A stretch of 64,000 nt of DNA. Origin: Pseudomonas saponiphila. GTDB lineage: Bacteria > Pseudomonadota > Gammaproteobacteria > Pseudomonadales > Pseudomonadaceae. The translations under genes and the position numbers were made by a program. The notes beneath the pieces were generated by a model. That model searched no databases, was not told where the DNA came from, and was given only the letters and a program-made list of their open reading frames with translations. The stretch is from assembly GCF_900105185.1 (NCBI RefSeq), contig NZ_FNTJ01000002.1, forward strand, positions 558,001 through 622,000, read 5' to 3'. Below are positions 35,268-45,737 of this stretch, in pieces; position 1 is the first letter of the stretch, and each line of letters opens with the position of its first letter.

Positions 35268-36381
35268 AGCCCAGTACCTCCACTTGCTGTGCCCATTGCC
35301 CCGCGCGCTGGCGCAGTGCTTCGGCGTCCAGGGGCGATCCCTGGACCGCCAGCAGCAGTTGCCCCAGGGCGTGGCCCTGAATGCGTTCCACGCCACCTTG
35401 CAGCAGGCGCACGCGGCCCCCGAGGGCGCTGAACAGCGCCGCCAGGTCCGGTTCATCATGGCTGCTGCCGGTGAAGCGCAGGCTCAGCACCACGGCCGCC
35501 GCGGACGATTCGGGGTGACTGCGCAGGCGGTTTTGCAGCTCTGGCGGCAGGCCATGTTGCAAGGGCGCCAGCAGGGTCTTGCTGACCTCGTGCTGCGGGT
35601 TGCCGAAGACTTCCCAGACCGGCCCCTGTTCGACGATGCGCCCGTGTTCCAGCACCACCACGCGGTCGCAGATCTCGCGGATCACCGCCATCTCGTGGGT
35701 GATCAGGATGATGGTCAGGCCCAGGCGCTGATTGATCTCCTTGAGCAGGCCGAGGATCGACTGGGTGGTTTCCGGGTCCAGGGCCGAGGTGGCTTCGTCG
35801 CACAGCAGGATCTCGGGATCGTGGACCAGGGCCCGGGCGATGCCCACCCGCTGCTTCTGGCCGCCGGACAGTTGCGCCGGGTAGGCCTGGTGCTTGTCCT
35901 TGAGGCCCACCAGTTCCAGCAGCTCGCGGACCTTGCGCTGGCGCTCGGCCTTGGGCACCCCGGCCACCTTCAGCGGCAGCTCGACGTTGTGCCATACGGT
36001 CTTGGCCGACATCAGGTTGAAGTGCTGGAAGATCATGCCGATGCGCCGGCGCAGGGCCACCAGGCGGTCTTCGTCGAAGTCGCCGATGTCCACTTGATCG
36101 ATCAGCACCCGGCCGCTGCTGGGCTGTTCCAGGCGGTTGATGGTGCGGATCAGCGACGACTTGCCGGCGCCGCTGCGGCCGATGATGCCGAACACTTCGC
36201 CGCGCTGGATCGAAAGATCGATGCCGTGCAGGGCCTGCACCGGACCCTGCTGGCCTTGGTAGGTCTTGCCCAGGCCGATGAAGCGCACCTGGGCGCGGTT
36301 CAGTTCGGGGTGCAACTCGGTCTGCTCGGCACGCTGGGGCGCAGGTTCCGACAGCTTGCGCTGTAGCGTCGCGGCACTCAT
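35257..36381 (-). CDS. metN: Methionine ABC transporter ATP-binding protein MetN
   Basis: 374 residues. The ABC domain has Walker [10 protein letters not shown], signature LSGGQKQR, Walker [15 protein letters not shown] and switch ITHEM. The C-terminal ~80 residues form a NIL regulatory domain ([21 protein letters not shown]), which in MetN binds methionine for trans-inhibition. An N-terminal extension of ~30 residues precedes the ABC domain. It lies 1 bp from metQ. Confidence 0.95.
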   Translation of the reverse strand: MSAATLQRKLSEPAPQRAEQTELHPELNRAQVRFIGLGKTYQGQQGPVQALHGIDLSIQRGEVFGIIGRSGAGKSSLIRTINRLEQPSSGRVLIDQVDIGDFDEDRLVALRRRIGMIFQHFNLMSAKTVWHNVELPLKVAGVPKAERQRKVRELLELVGLKDKHQAYPAQLSGGQKQRVGIARALVHDPEILLCDEATSALDPETTQSILGLLKEINQRLGLTIILITHEMAVIREICDRVVVLEHGRIVEQGPVWEVFGNPQHEVSKTLLAPLQHGLPPELQNRLRSHPESSAAAVVLSLRFTGSSHDEPDLAALFSALGGRVRLLQGGVERIQGHALGQLLLAVQGSPLDAEALRQRAGQWAQQVEVLGYVV

Positions 36382-36382
36382 G

Positions 36383-37192
36383 TCAACCTTCCCAGCCGGC
36401 TTGGTAGAGCTTGCCGTGGGCTTTGTCCAGGGCCGCGCGAACGGCGGGCGAATGCTGGTAGATATCGACGAACTTGATCAGCCGCGGGTCGTTCTTGCTC
36501 TTGGGCTGGATCACGAACTGGATCACGTATTCCTTGTGGTCCAGGCCGTCGAACAGCAGCGCCGAGCCGGCGTCGAAGGTCTTGGCCAGGCGGATGTAGG
36601 CCGGGTAGCCCTGGACCAGGTCGGCGTCGTCATAGGCGCGTACCAGTTGCACGGCTTCGACCTGGAGGATCTTGATCTTCTTCGGGTTGCTGACGATGTC
36701 TTCTTCGGTGGCCTTGTAGCCGACTCCCGGCTTGAGGGTGATCAGCCCGGCCTTGGCCAGCAGTTGCAGGCCGCGTCCGCTGTTGATCGGGTCGTTGGCG
36801 ATGGCCACGCTGGCACCCTCGGGCAGTTCGGCGAAGCTTTTGTATTTCTTCGAGTACAGGCCGACGTTGTTGATGATCCCCGGGGCGAAGGGCACCAGGT
36901 CGAAACCGGCGGCGGCCTTGGCGTTTTCCAGGAAGGGGATGTGCTGGAAGTAGTTCACGTCGATGTCGCCTGCGGCCAGGCTGACGTTGGGCGCGATCCA
37001 GTCGGTGAACTCCACCAGCTCAACTTTCAGGCCCTGCTTGCCGGCCTCTTCCACGGCGGCCTCCAGGGGAATGGCGAAGGCGGCGGTGGTGCCGACCTTG
37101 AGCGGCGCGTCGGCGGCGAACAGGGCGCCGCTGAACAGGCCGAGGGCGAGGGCCAGGGCTTTGACCGGGTGGCGCAGGCGTTTGCTTTTCAT
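36383..37192 (-). CDS. metQ: Methionine-binding protein MetQ
   Basis: 269 residues from ATG 37192 ([20 protein letters not shown]) with a cleavable signal ending ALFAADAP. Family motifs are [27 protein letters not shown] and [13 protein letters not shown]. It delivers substrate to MetNI. It follows the flavin monooxygenase gene in the operon; a REP pair lies between them. Confidence 0.92.
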   Translation of the reverse strand: MKSKRLRHPVKALALALGLFSGALFAADAPLKVGTTAAFAIPLEAAVEEAGKQGLKVELVEFTDWIAPNVSLAAGDIDVNYFQHIPFLENAKAAAGFDLVPFAPGIINNVGLYSKKYKSFAELPEGASVAIANDPINSGRGLQLLAKAGLITLKPGVGYKATEEDIVSNPKKIKILQVEAVQLVRAYDDADLVQGYPAYIRLAKTFDAGSALLFDGLDHKEYVIQFVIQPKSKNDPRLIKFVDIYQHSPAVRAALDKAHGKLYQAGWEG

Positions 37193-37236
37193 GTGGGTCA
37201 GGGTCCAAGTCGGGGCGAGGGAATGTGCAGGTTTTG

Positions 37237-37300
37237 CGGGCCTCTTCGCTGGCAAGCCAGCTCCTACAGGTGAGGTGTGCAGGAGCCGGCTTGCCGGCGC
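37237..37300. repeat. REP pair
   Basis: Inverse and forward REP palindromes (GGCAAGCCAGCTCCTAC and AGGAGCCGGCTTGCCGGCG) between the monooxygenase and metQ genes inside the operon. They could modulate transcript stability between the genes. Confidence 0.75.
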
Positions 37301-37305
37301 AGCGG

Positions 37306-38673
37306 TTAGCGGCGGTAGGCCGCGCCGGTGTGTCGTTCAGGCAGTTTGCGGCCTTGGTGGAACAGTTTTTCCCGCAGGGTGCCGTCGTCGTAGGCGGTCT
37401 TGTAGGAGCCGCGACGCTGCAGTTCGGGGATCACCAGGTCGATGAAGTCGACATAGCTTTCCGGGGTGACGATGCGGGTCAGGTTGAAGCCGTCCAGACC
37501 GGTCTCGGCGATCCAGGATTCCAGCTCGTCGGCCACCTGTTGCGGCGAGCCGACCACGGTGAAGTAGCGGCCGCCCAGGGCGTGCTGCTCCAGCAGCTTG
37601 CGCCGGGTCCAGTCGTTGTTCTGCAGGTTCTTGGTGGCCGACTGGATGGCGTTGCTTTTCACGTACTGGATGGGTTCGTCGATCTCGTACTGGGAAAAGT
37701 CGATCGCGGTGGACGCGGAAAAATGCGCCACGCCGGCTTCGGCGCTGGCATGGCTGCGGTACTCGGCATGCTTCTGCCAGGCCAGCTCCTCAGTTTCGCC
37801 AACGATCACGTTGAGGCCCATGAACACCTTGATGTCCTCTGGGTTGCGTCCGGCGGCCACGGCGCTGGCACGGACCTTGTCCACCTGGGCCTTGGTCGCG
37901 GCCTTGTTCTGCCCGCTGATGAACACGCACTCGGCGTGGCGCCCGGCGAACAGCAGGCCGCGATCCGAGCTGCCGGCCTGGAACAGCACCGGGGTGCGCT
38001 GCGGCGACGGCTCGCACAGGTGATAGCCGCTGACCTGGTAGAACTCGCCCTGGTGCTCGACCTTGTGCACCTTGTCCGGCTGGGCATAGACGCGCTGCTC
38101 GCGGTCGTTGAGTACCGCGTCGTCTTCCCAGCTGCCTTCCCAGAGTTTGTACAGCACCTCCAGGTACTCGTCGGCCTGGTCGTAGCGGCGGTCGTGCTCG
38201 ATCTGCTGCTTCAGGCCCATGGCCTGGGCGGCGCTGTCCAGGTAGCCGGTGACGATGTTCCAGCCGACCCGGCCACGGCTCAGGTGGTCGAGGGTGGAAA
38301 GACGCCGGGCGAACAGGTAGGGCGCCTCGTAGGTGAGGTTGGCGGTCAGGCCGAAGCCCAGGTTCCTGGTGACTGCGGCCATGGCCGAGACCAGCAGCAG
38401 TGGGTCGTTGACCGGCAGTTGGATCGACTCCTTGAGGGTCACGTCCACCGAGTTCTGGTAGACGTCGTAGACCCCGACGATGTCGGCGATGAACAGCCCG
38501 TCGAATAGCCCGCGCTCCAGCAACTGGGCCAGTTCGGTCCAGTATTCCAGGGTCTTGTACTGGGTCGAGTTGTCCCGCGGATGGGTCCACAGGCCGTGGT
38601 TGATGTGCCCGACGCAGTTCATGTTGAAGGCGTTGAGCAGGATCTTCTTTTTCGCGGTTTCTGGCGCGGCCAT
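37306..38673 (-). CDS. FMN-dependent monooxygenase, DszA/DmoA/NtaA group
   Basis: 455 residues. Its start overlaps the stop of the SfnB gene (TGATG). It is a bacterial luciferase-like TIM barrel: LLNAFNMNCVGHINHGLW, LSTLDHLSRGRVGWNIVTG (flavin-phosphate region, ~residue 140) and PVLFQAGSSDRG (~residue 230). This subfamily oxidises thioethers, sulfones or sulfonates with FMNH2 from a separate reductase. Its neighbours (SfnB, MetNIQ) support sulfur release from an organosulfur compound. The exact substrate is unknown. Confidence 0.9.
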   Translation of the reverse strand: MAAPETAKKKILLNAFNMNCVGHINHGLWTHPRDNSTQYKTLEYWTELAQLLERGLFDGLFIADIVGVYDVYQNSVDVTLKESIQLPVNDPLLLVSAMAAVTRNLGFGLTANLTYEAPYLFARRLSTLDHLSRGRVGWNIVTGYLDSAAQAMGLKQQIEHDRRYDQADEYLEVLYKLWEGSWEDDAVLNDREQRVYAQPDKVHKVEHQGEFYQVSGYHLCEPSPQRTPVLFQAGSSDRGLLFAGRHAECVFISGQNKAATKAQVDKVRASAVAAGRNPEDIKVFMGLNVIVGETEELAWQKHAEYRSHASAEAGVAHFSASTAIDFSQYEIDEPIQYVKSNAIQSATKNLQNNDWTRRKLLEQHALGGRYFTVVGSPQQVADELESWIAETGLDGFNLTRIVTPESYVDFIDLVIPELQRRGSYKTAYDDGTLREKLFHQGRKLPERHTGAAYRR

Positions 38674-39872
38674 CAGATGGTCCCCCGCAGTGGCGGGTTC
38701 TGCTGGTTGAGGTAGTAGTTGCCCACCGCGTGGTACTTCCAGCGCACCGGATCGTGCAGGGTGTGCACCCGGGCGTTGCGCCAGTGGCGGTCCAGGCCGT
38801 GCTCGGCCAGGGTCGCCTGGCTGCCCGCCAGTTCGAACAGGGTGCTGCCGGCGGCCAGGGAAATTTCCGTGCTCAGGGCGCGCACCTCGGCCACGGCGAT
38901 GGACGCGGCGGCCACGGTGTCGGCGTTGGTCTCGGCCTGGGCCTTGTCGAGGAATTCCCCGGCGCGTTCCAGCAGGGCCTCGGTGGCGTGCAGGCGGATG
39001 CTCAGGTGGCCGAAGCTCTTGATGGTCAGCGGGTCTTCGGTGGCCTTGTCGGTGCCGGAGTCGATCCACGGCCGGGTTTTGGTGCGCACGAAGCGCAGGG
39101 CGTCTTCATAGGCGGCGCGAGCGATGCCGGTGTCGATGGCGGCGTGGAGGATCTGCGCCAGGGGGCCGACCGGGGTCGGGCGTTCGAAGGCGCTCTGGAA
39201 CGGCACCACGTCGGCCTCGTCCACCGCCACGTTGTCGAACTGCACCGAGCCGCTGCCGGTGGTGCGCTGGCCGAAGCCGCTCCAGTCGTCGATCACGTTC
39301 AGGCCCTGGGCGTCGGCGGGGACGAAGGCCAGTTGCTGCACGCCGTGTTCATCCACCACCGAGGTGGGGATGCGCTGGGCGTAGATGGCGCCGGTGGCGT
39401 AGAACTTGCGCCCGTCGATGCGGTAACCCTGGCCGCTGCTGTCGCGGCTCAGGCGGGTGGTGCGGTCGTGGGCGGTCTTGGTGCCCAGTTCGGCCAGGGC
39501 GTTGCCGAAGCGGCGGCCGGCCAGGACTTCGGCGTACAGCCGTTGTTTCTGCGCTTCGCTGCCGTTCACCCGCAGCACTTCCAGGGCGTAGAAATGGTTC
39601 TGCGGGATCTGCCCCAGGGAGGCGTCGGCCTCGGCGATCAGGGCGATGACCTTGGCCAGGGTGACGTTGGACACTCCAGCGCCGCCGTAGGCCTTGGGCA
39701 CGCTGATGCCCCACAGGCCGGAGCGGGTGAAGGCTTCCAGTTCCGGGTGCGGCAGGCGCCGTTCGCGGTCGCGCAGGGCGCTGTCGCGTTTGAAGTCTTC
39801 AGCCAGGTCGCTGGCGACAATCAGGGCTTGTTCATCGCTGGTGATAACCGCGATGTGTTGAGAAAGAGACAT
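38673..39872 (-). CDS. sfnB: SfnB-type acyl-CoA-dehydrogenase-like flavoprotein
   Basis: 399 residues from ATG 39872 with GGAG 6 bp upstream. Acyl-CoA dehydrogenase fold: N-terminal helices with GLWGISVPKAYGG, middle domain FYATGAIYAQ and DDWSGFGQRTTGSGSV, C-terminal FAD region FELAGSQATLAEHGLDRHW with RNARVHTLHDPVRWK. SfnB family members act in dimethylsulfone and sulfonate use. It is 39 bp from the split paralogue upstream and coupled to the monooxygenase downstream. Confidence 0.88.
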   Translation of the reverse strand: MSLSQHIAVITSDEQALIVASDLAEDFKRDSALRDRERRLPHPELEAFTRSGLWGISVPKAYGGAGVSNVTLAKVIALIAEADASLGQIPQNHFYALEVLRVNGSEAQKQRLYAEVLAGRRFGNALAELGTKTAHDRTTRLSRDSSGQGYRIDGRKFYATGAIYAQRIPTSVVDEHGVQQLAFVPADAQGLNVIDDWSGFGQRTTGSGSVQFDNVAVDEADVVPFQSAFERPTPVGPLAQILHAAIDTGIARAAYEDALRFVRTKTRPWIDSGTDKATEDPLTIKSFGHLSIRLHATEALLERAGEFLDKAQAETNADTVAAASIAVAEVRALSTEISLAAGSTLFELAGSQATLAEHGLDRHWRNARVHTLHDPVRWKYHAVGNYYLNQQNPPLRGTI

Positions 39873-40128
39873 GTGTTTCTCCAGAGATCTGGTCAAAAGC
39901 GTTCTGGGCGGTTAAATCCAGGAGTGCCGGGCCGGCAGCGTGCCGTTCAGGTGGTAGGCGCCGACGGCGTGGTACTTCCAGCGCACCGGGTCGTGCAGGG
40001 TGTGCACCCGGGCGTTGCGCCAGTGACGATCGAGGTTGAATTCGGCGAGGGTGGCGCGGCTGCCGGCAAGCTCGAAGAGCTTTTCGCTGGCCAGCAGCGA
40101 GATCTCGGTGGTCAGCACCTTGGCCTCG

Positions 40129-40135
40129 GCCACGG
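40129..40135. repeat. 7-bp target-site duplication, IS copy 2, left
   Basis: GCCACGG, repeated at 42777-42783 on the other side of the IS. Confidence 0.9.
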
Positions 40136-40360
40136 TGCGGATTTCGGAGCACCGTGACCGGCCGTTTCGGTTGATCGTGACCGGTCATTTCGCTAACGCG
40201 TGACCGCTCATTTCGGTAGCAACGTGACCGATTTTCCGCCTGTTCCGAAACAGGTGGTCACGGCTTACCGAAATCGCCGGTCACGACTTAGCGAAAGCCT
40301 TCCCCTTCGTTGCGCATGACCTGATGCGCCGCCATCCTCGACCGATTTCGGGAGAGGAAG

Positions 40361-42046
40361 ATGGCGGCGCCGCGAGTAGCCATGCGAAACATCAAAGAAT
40401 GTCTGCGCCTCAAGTTTGAGGCCGGCTTGTCCCACGAGAAGATTGCCCGTGCCTTGCAGCTGTCCAAGGGCGTGGTTAGCAAGTACATCGCGGCGGCGCG
40501 GGTGGCCGGGCTGGACTGGCCGGCGCTGGTGGCCATGGACGAGGCCGCGCTGGCGGCCGCCTTGTTTGCACCGACGTCGACGAACAAGCCGCGCGGTGAG
40601 CGAGTGCTGCCCGATGTGCTGAGCATCCACCGCGAGTTGCGACGCAAGGGCGTGACCTTGCAGCTGCTGTGGGAGGAATATCTCGCCGCGCATGCGGGCC
40701 AGCCGACCTACCGCTACACCCAGTTCGTCGAGCACTACCGGCGCTACGCCCAGACGCTCAAACGTTCGATGCGTCAGCTGCACCGTGCGGGCGAGAAGCT
40801 ATTCATCGACTATGCCGGGCCGACGCTGCCGGTGGTCGACCCGGCCACCGGCGAAGTGCGCCGGGCGCACATCTTCGTCGCCGCCCTGGGCGCCTCGAAT
40901 TACACCTATGCCTGCGCGACGCCAGGCGAAACCCAGGTGGACTGGCTGACCTCGCTGGGCCAGGCTCTGACCTACTTTGGCGGCGTGCCGGAAATGGTTG
41001 TGCCGGACAATCCGCGCGCCCTGGTCGCCCAGCCGGATCGCTACGAGCCGGGCCTGAACCGGGCCACGCTGGAGTGCGCGCGTCATTACCAGACGGTGAT
41101 CCTGCCGGCACGGCCACGCAAGCCTCAGGACAAGGCCAAGGCCGAGGTGGCGGTGCAGGTGGTCGAGCGCTGGATCATGGCGCGGCTGCGCCATCGGCAG
41201 TTCTTCAGCCTGCATGCGCTTAACCAGGCCATCGCCGAGCTGCTGGAGGATCTGAATCGGCGCCCGTTCAAGCGGCTCGATGGCTGCCGGCGCGACTGGT
41301 TCGAGCGCCTGGATCGCCCGGCCTTGCGAGCGCTGCCGGTGCATCCCTACGAGGTCGCCACCTTCAAGCGCTGCAAGGTCAGCATCGACTACCACATCGA
41401 GGTCAATGGCAGCTTCTACAGCGTGCCCTCCGCCCTGGCCCGGCAGAACGTGGACGTGCGACTGACGGCACACACCCTGGAAGTGCTGCATGGCAACCGG
41501 CGGGTGGCCAGCCACCTGCTGCTGGGGCGACGCGGCGCTTACAGTACCCAGCGCGAGCACATGCCCGCGGCGCACCAGGCGCATCGCGAATGGACGCCAC
41601 AACGCCTGCTCGACTGGGGCGCGCGGATCGGCCCCTACACGCGCCAACTGATCGATCACCAACTGACCCACAAGCCGCACCCGGAGATGGGCTACCGCGC
41701 CTGCCTCGGCCTGCTCTCGCTGGCCCGGCGCTATGGCAATGCACGCCTGGAAGCCGCTGCCGAACGTGCCGTACACCTGCGCGCCTTCACCGGGCGCAGC
41801 GTGCGCAACCTGCTCCAGCAAGGCCTGGATCAACAGCCGCTGCCCCAGCGTGCCGCCGAAACGACCTTACCCGGCGACCACGAGAACGTCCGTGGCGCCG
41901 ACTACTACCAACCCCCGCAACAGGAGCTGTTCGATGATGCCGCAACACACCCTGAATCAACTGCACCAGCTACGCCTGGACGGCATGGCCCGCGCCCTGG
42001 AAGAGCAATGGACGCTGCCGGCCAGCCACAGCCTGAGCTTCGATGA
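40361..42046 (+). CDS. istA: IS21 transposase IstA (copy 2)
   Basis: 561 residues, the same protein as at 2957-4642. It has an N-terminal HTH and DDE core residues in [19 protein letters not shown] and KAKAEVAVQ. The frame is intact, so the element may be mobile. Confidence 0.94.
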   Translation: MAAPRVAMRNIKECLRLKFEAGLSHEKIARALQLSKGVVSKYIAAARVAGLDWPALVAMDEAALAAALFAPTSTNKPRGERVLPDVLSIHRELRRKGVTLQLLWEEYLAAHAGQPTYRYTQFVEHYRRYAQTLKRSMRQLHRAGEKLFIDYAGPTLPVVDPATGEVRRAHIFVAALGASNYTYACATPGETQVDWLTSLGQALTYFGGVPEMVVPDNPRALVAQPDRYEPGLNRATLECARHYQTVILPARPRKPQDKAKAEVAVQVVERWIMARLRHRQFFSLHALNQAIAELLEDLNRRPFKRLDGCRRDWFERLDRPALRALPVHPYEVATFKRCKVSIDYHIEVNGSFYSVPSALARQNVDVRLTAHTLEVLHGNRRVASHLLLGRRGAYSTQREHMPAAHQAHREWTPQRLLDWGARIGPYTRQLIDHQLTHKPHPEMGYRACLGLLSLARRYGNARLEAAAERAVHLRAFTGRSVRNLLQQGLDQQPLPQRAAETTLPGDHENVRGADYYQPPQQELFDDAATHPESTAPATPGRHGPRPGRAMDAAGQPQPELR

Positions 42047-42683
42047 ACGCCTCGGCCTACTGCTCGACCGCGAACTGGCCTGGCGTGACAACCAGCGCCT
42101 GGTACGGCTGCGCAAGAAGGCCAAGCTCAAGTACGCCAACGCCTGCCTGGAAGATCTCGACCGCCGCACCGGACGCGCCCTGGACGAGCGTCTGATCGCC
42201 ACCCTGGCCAGTGGCGACTGGATCCGCCAGCAGCACAACCTGCTGCTGACCGGCCCGACCGGTGCCGGCAAAACCTGGCTGGCCTGCGCCCTGGGCAACC
42301 AGGCCTGCCGCCAGGGCTATAGCACCCTGTACCTGCGCACCCCGCGCCTGCTGGAACAACTGCGCATCGCTCATGGCGACGGCAGCTTCGGCCGTACCCT
42401 GCAACAGCTGGCAAAGGTCGACGTCCTGGTGCTGGACGACTGGGCGCTAGCCCCGCTGGAGGAAGGAGCCCGGCATGACCTGCTGGAGGTGATCGACGAC
42501 CGCGCTGGCAGCCGCTCCACCATCCTGACGAGCCAACTGCCCATCGAGCACTGGCACGGCTGGATCAACGACCCGACCCTGGCCGATGCCATCCTCGACC
42601 GCCTGGTGCACAACGCCTACCGACTGACGATGAAAGGCGAGTCGCTGCGCCGAAAAAAAGCCGAGGAACAAGCCGCATCGTGA
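41934..42683 (+). CDS. istB: IS21 helper ATPase IstB (copy 2)
   Basis: 249 residues, the same protein as at 2320-3069. It starts [10 protein letters not shown] within the 3' end of istA, with Walker [10 protein letters not shown] and Walker [10 protein letters not shown]. Confidence 0.93.
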   Translation: MMPQHTLNQLHQLRLDGMARALEEQWTLPASHSLSFDERLGLLLDRELAWRDNQRLVRLRKKAKLKYANACLEDLDRRTGRALDERLIATLASGDWIRQQHNLLLTGPTGAGKTWLACALGNQACRQGYSTLYLRTPRLLEQLRIAHGDGSFGRTLQQLAKVDVLVLDDWALAPLEEGARHDLLEVIDDRAGSRSTILTSQLPIEHWHGWINDPTLADAILDRLVHNAYRLTMKGESLRRKKAEEQAAS

Positions 42684-42776
42684 CCGATGCGATTACAATC
42701 CAGAACCCGCGCAACCGGGGTGGAAGCACCGGTCACGTATTAGCGAAACGCTCGGTCACGTTCACCGAAATCCGCA

Positions 42777-42783
42777 GCCACGG
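42777..42783. repeat. 7-bp target-site duplication, IS copy 2, right
   Basis: GCCACGG, matching 40129-40135. Confidence 0.9.
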
Positions 42784-44105
42784 CGATCGAGGCGCGGGCC
42801 GCGGACTCGGCGGTGATCGGCGCCGCGCTGACCTGGTCCAGCACCTGCCCGGCCTTGCGCAGCAGGGCCTCGGCGGCGTGCAGTTCGATCTGCAACTTGC
42901 CAATGTCGGCGATCACGTACAGGTCGTCGCTGGCGCGCTCGACGTTGGCGTCGATCCACGGGCGGGAGCGTTCACGGACAAAGGCGATGGCGTCGGCCAC
43001 GGCTTCCCGGGCGATGCCGGCATCGATGGCGGCCTGGATCAGTTGCGACACCGCGCCCTGGATATTCGGCGACTCGTTGATCCGCCAGTTGTCCAGCACC
43101 AGCTCGGACTCGACCCGCACATCGTTGAGCAGGATGGTGCCGCTGGCGGTGGTGCGCTGACCGAAGCCCGACCAGTCGTCGACGATACGCAGGCCTGGTG
43201 TGCCGCGACGGACGAAGGCCAGTACCTGGCGGCCTTCTTCGTTCAGCGCCTTGACCGCCACCCAGTGGGCGAACAGCGCGCCGGTGGAGTAGAACTTCTG
43301 GCCGTTGAGCACATGGCCGTCGGCATCTTTGGTGATTCGCGCCTTGAGTTCCAGGGTGTTCTTGGTGCCACGTTCCGGGCCGGCATTGCCGATGCGCCAG
43401 CCTTCCAGAACGCTTTGCAGCAGCTGTTTCTTTTGCCGCTCGGTGCCGCAGCCGAGGATCAGGCCGAGGATGCCGAACTGGTTCTGCGGGATCTGTCCCA
43501 GGGCCGGGTCGGCCGCGGAAACGATGGCGAAGACTTCGGCCAGGGTGACGAAGGACACCTGTGGCCCGCCGTAGGCGCGGGGCACGGAAATGCTGCCCAG
43601 GCCGCTGCGGGTGAATTGTTCGATCTGCGCCCAGGGCAGCTTGCGCTGACGGTCGCGTTGGGCGGCTTGCTGACGGGCTGCGTCGGCCAGTTCATGGGCA
43701 GCCTGAAGGGCTTCGGCGTCGTTGCGCAGTACCCGAGCGGGCAGCAAAAGGGGAGCAATATCCAGGTCACTCTGGACCTGGGCTTCGATCAGACTGGACA
43801 TCAGCGCCACTCCTTGGCTGCACGCAATGCCCTGGCGATCTGCACTGGGGTGATTGTGTTCCGGACCATACCTACCTCACATCTTTTGGATAGGCCGCGT
43901 TGTGCGGCGAAATCAGAATCAAGAATGTCCGGTGGTCCGGTGCATATACCCTATGCGCGTATAAAAATTAAATAAACTAACTTTTAGGAATATGAATAGA
44001 AGGGTTGAATCGGAGCCCGCAGGCGTTATGGATCAAGGCCTTAGAGTGCTTCTACGGCCGTGGTTCTGGCGACGAATGGCCCCCCAAAACCACCTGTATC
44101 TGCAC

Positions 44106-44298
44106 GTAGGAGCTGGCTTGCCAGCGAAGGCGCCCGCGAGGGCATTGCAAGGCTTGAGGGCCTCTTCGCCGGCAAGCCGGCTCCTACGGGAATTGTGGTG
44201 AGGGGGCGGGTCTGCTGTAGGAGCTGGCTTGCCAGCGAAGGCGCCCGCGAGGGCGGTGCAAGGCTTGAGGGCCTCTTCGCCGGCAAGCCGGCTCCTAC
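44106..44298. repeat. REPIN array, two units
   Basis: Units start at 44106 and 44217 (111-bp period) and end just before the stop of the ABC ATPase gene. The rest of the gap 43802-44105 holds the promoter region of the minus-strand sulfur operon (AT-rich around 43960-44000) and no convincing gene. Confidence 0.88.
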
Positions 44299-44305
44299 GG
44301 GGGTG

Positions 44306-45067
44306 TCAGGCGGGGGACTGGCCGTGCTGGAGAAACTTGCTGAGAAACTGTCGGGTGCGCTCGTGCTGGGGGTTGGCGAACAGCGCCTTGGCTTCGCCCT
44401 GTTCGACGATCACCCCCTTGTCGAAGAAGATCACCCGGTTGGCCACGTCCCGGGCAAAGCCCATTTCGTGGGTGACGATGACCATGGTGCGTTTCTCTTC
44501 GGCCAGGCTACGGATGGTGGCCAGGACTTCGCCCACCAGTTCCGGGTCCAGGGCCGAGGTCGGCTCGTCGAACAGGATCACTCCGGGTTCCATGGCCAGG
44601 GCTCGGGCAATCGCCACCCGCTGTTGCTGACCACCGGACAGGCGCCTGGGGTAGCTGTCTTCCTTGCCCGCCAGGCCAACCTTGGCCAATAGCTTGCGGC
44701 CCAGGGCCAGGGCTTGCTCCCGTGGGGTTTTCTTCACCACCAGCGGGCCCTCGATGACGTTTTCCAGGGCGGTGCGGTGGGGGAACAGGTTGAAGTTCTG
44801 GAACACGAAACCCACGTGCTGGCGCAATTGGCGTATCCGCCCCTGCTGCTGGCTCAGGGGGATGTTGCTGTCGATGGCGATGTCGCCGATGCGGATGCGT
44901 CCGCTGGTCGGTTCTTCAAGAAAGTTCAGGCAGCGCAGGAAGGTGGTCTTGCCCGAACCGCTGGGGCCGATGATGGCGACCACCTCGCCTTCCTTGACCT
45001 GCAGGTCGATGCCATTGAGCACCGTCTGGCCCTTGAACTGCTTGGTCAGTTTTTCCACCACGATCAT
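44306..45067 (-). CDS. Cystine-type ABC transporter ATP-binding protein
   Basis: 253 residues. Walker [10 protein letters not shown] (~residue 33), [11 protein letters not shown], signature LSGGQQQR, Walker [15 protein letters not shown] and VTHEMGFA are all intact. It resembles TcyN/YecC ATPases. It lies 4 bp after the permease gene. The downstream order with binding protein, desulfhydrase and serine acetyltransferase indicates a cystine/cysteine uptake system. Confidence 0.9.
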   Translation of the reverse strand: MIVVEKLTKQFKGQTVLNGIDLQVKEGEVVAIIGPSGSGKTTFLRCLNFLEEPTSGRIRIGDIAIDSNIPLSQQQGRIRQLRQHVGFVFQNFNLFPHRTALENVIEGPLVVKKTPREQALALGRKLLAKVGLAGKEDSYPRRLSGGQQQRVAIARALAMEPGVILFDEPTSALDPELVGEVLATIRSLAEEKRTMVIVTHEMGFARDVANRVIFFDKGVIVEQGEAKALFANPQHERTRQFLSKFLQHGQSPA

Positions 45068-45071
45068 GGTT

Positions 45072-45737
45072 TCAAGACTCCTGGTCGTGCCGATTGACCC
45101 GCTGTTCCAGACGGTTCTGCAGGTGCGCGAGCACGCTGGCGAGAATCCAGTAGATCAGCGCGGCGGCAAGATACATGGTGAATATTTCGAAGGTACGGGC
45201 AGTAATCAGCTGCGCCTGGCGGAACAGTTCCGGTACCTGGATGGTGGCGGCCAGGGCGGTGTCCTTGACCAGGGAAATGAAGCTGTTGCCCAGCGGCGGC
45301 AGGGCCGTGCGCATGGCTTGCGGGAGGATCGCCCGGCGCAGGGTCTGGGCCCGGGTCATGCCGATGCTGGCGGCCGCTTCCCATTGACCGCGTTCGATGG
45401 AACCGATGGCAGCCCGAAGGATTTCACAGGCGTAGGCCGCCATGTTCAGGGAGAAGCCGATCAGCGCGGCGGGCAGTGGGTCCAGTTCCAGCCCCAGTTG
45501 CGGCAGGCCGTAATAGATCACGAACAGCTGCACCAAAAGCGGTGTGCCACGAAAGAACGACACGTAGACCCGGGCAATCCAGCTCACCAGCTTGAAGCGG
45601 GACAGGCGCATCAAGGCCAGGCCAAAGCCCAGCAGCAGTCCGAAGAACATGCCGCCGAGGCTGAGGATCACTGTGTAATACGCGCCCTTGAGGAGAAATG
45701 GCGCTGAATCCAGCGCCAGTTGCAGGCCTGCTTCCAT
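45072..45737 (-). CDS. Cystine-type ABC transporter permease
   Basis: 221 residues resembling TcyL/YecS, with [20 protein letters not shown] and the EAA loop [16 protein letters not shown]. Its start overlaps the last base of the binding-protein stop. As the only permease gene in the operon, it would form a homodimer in the membrane. Confidence 0.9.
   Translation of the reverse strand: MEAGLQLALDSAPFLLKGAYYTVILSLGGMFFGLLLGFGLALMRLSRFKLVSWIARVYVSFFRGTPLLVQLFVIYYGLPQLGLELDPLPAALIGFSLNMAAYACEILRAAIGSIERGQWEAAASIGMTRAQTLRRAILPQAMRTALPPLGNSFISLVKDTALAATIQVPELFRQAQLITARTFEIFTMYLAAALIYWILASVLAHLQNRLEQRVNRHDQES

Larger units (their letters stand above)
40136..42776 (+). mobile_element. IS21-family insertion sequence, copy 2
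   Basis: 2641 bp, the same length and termini (TGCGGATTTCGG...CCGAAATCCGCA) as the copy at 2227-4867, in the reverse orientation. The encoded IstA and IstB are identical between copies. It carries its own target duplication GCCACGG (40129-40135 and 42777-42783), so it arose from an independent transposition and is not half of a composite transposon with copy 1. Confidence 0.95.
39912..43801 (-). pseudogene. Second SfnB-type flavoprotein gene, split by IS21
   Basis: The 5' part (43801 to 42777) starts MSSLIEAQVQSDLDIAP after AAGGAG and runs to ASIAVA. The 3' part (below 40136) resumes at EAKVLTTEISLLASEKLF and ends ARHSWI. Removing 40136-42776 and one copy of GCCACGG restores one frame of about 415 codons, collinear with the SfnB gene next door (GLGSISVPRAYGG, DDWSGFGQRTTASGT, RNARVHTLHDPVRWK). 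The gene is first in the sulfur operon. The inserted IS runs opposite to it and may be polar on the genes below. Confidence 0.92.

Noticed and set aside
2227..42776. Composite transposon made of the two IS21 copies
   Set aside because: Each copy has its own different target duplication, and the segment between them is ordinary chromosomal sulfur metabolism; there is no outer duplication.
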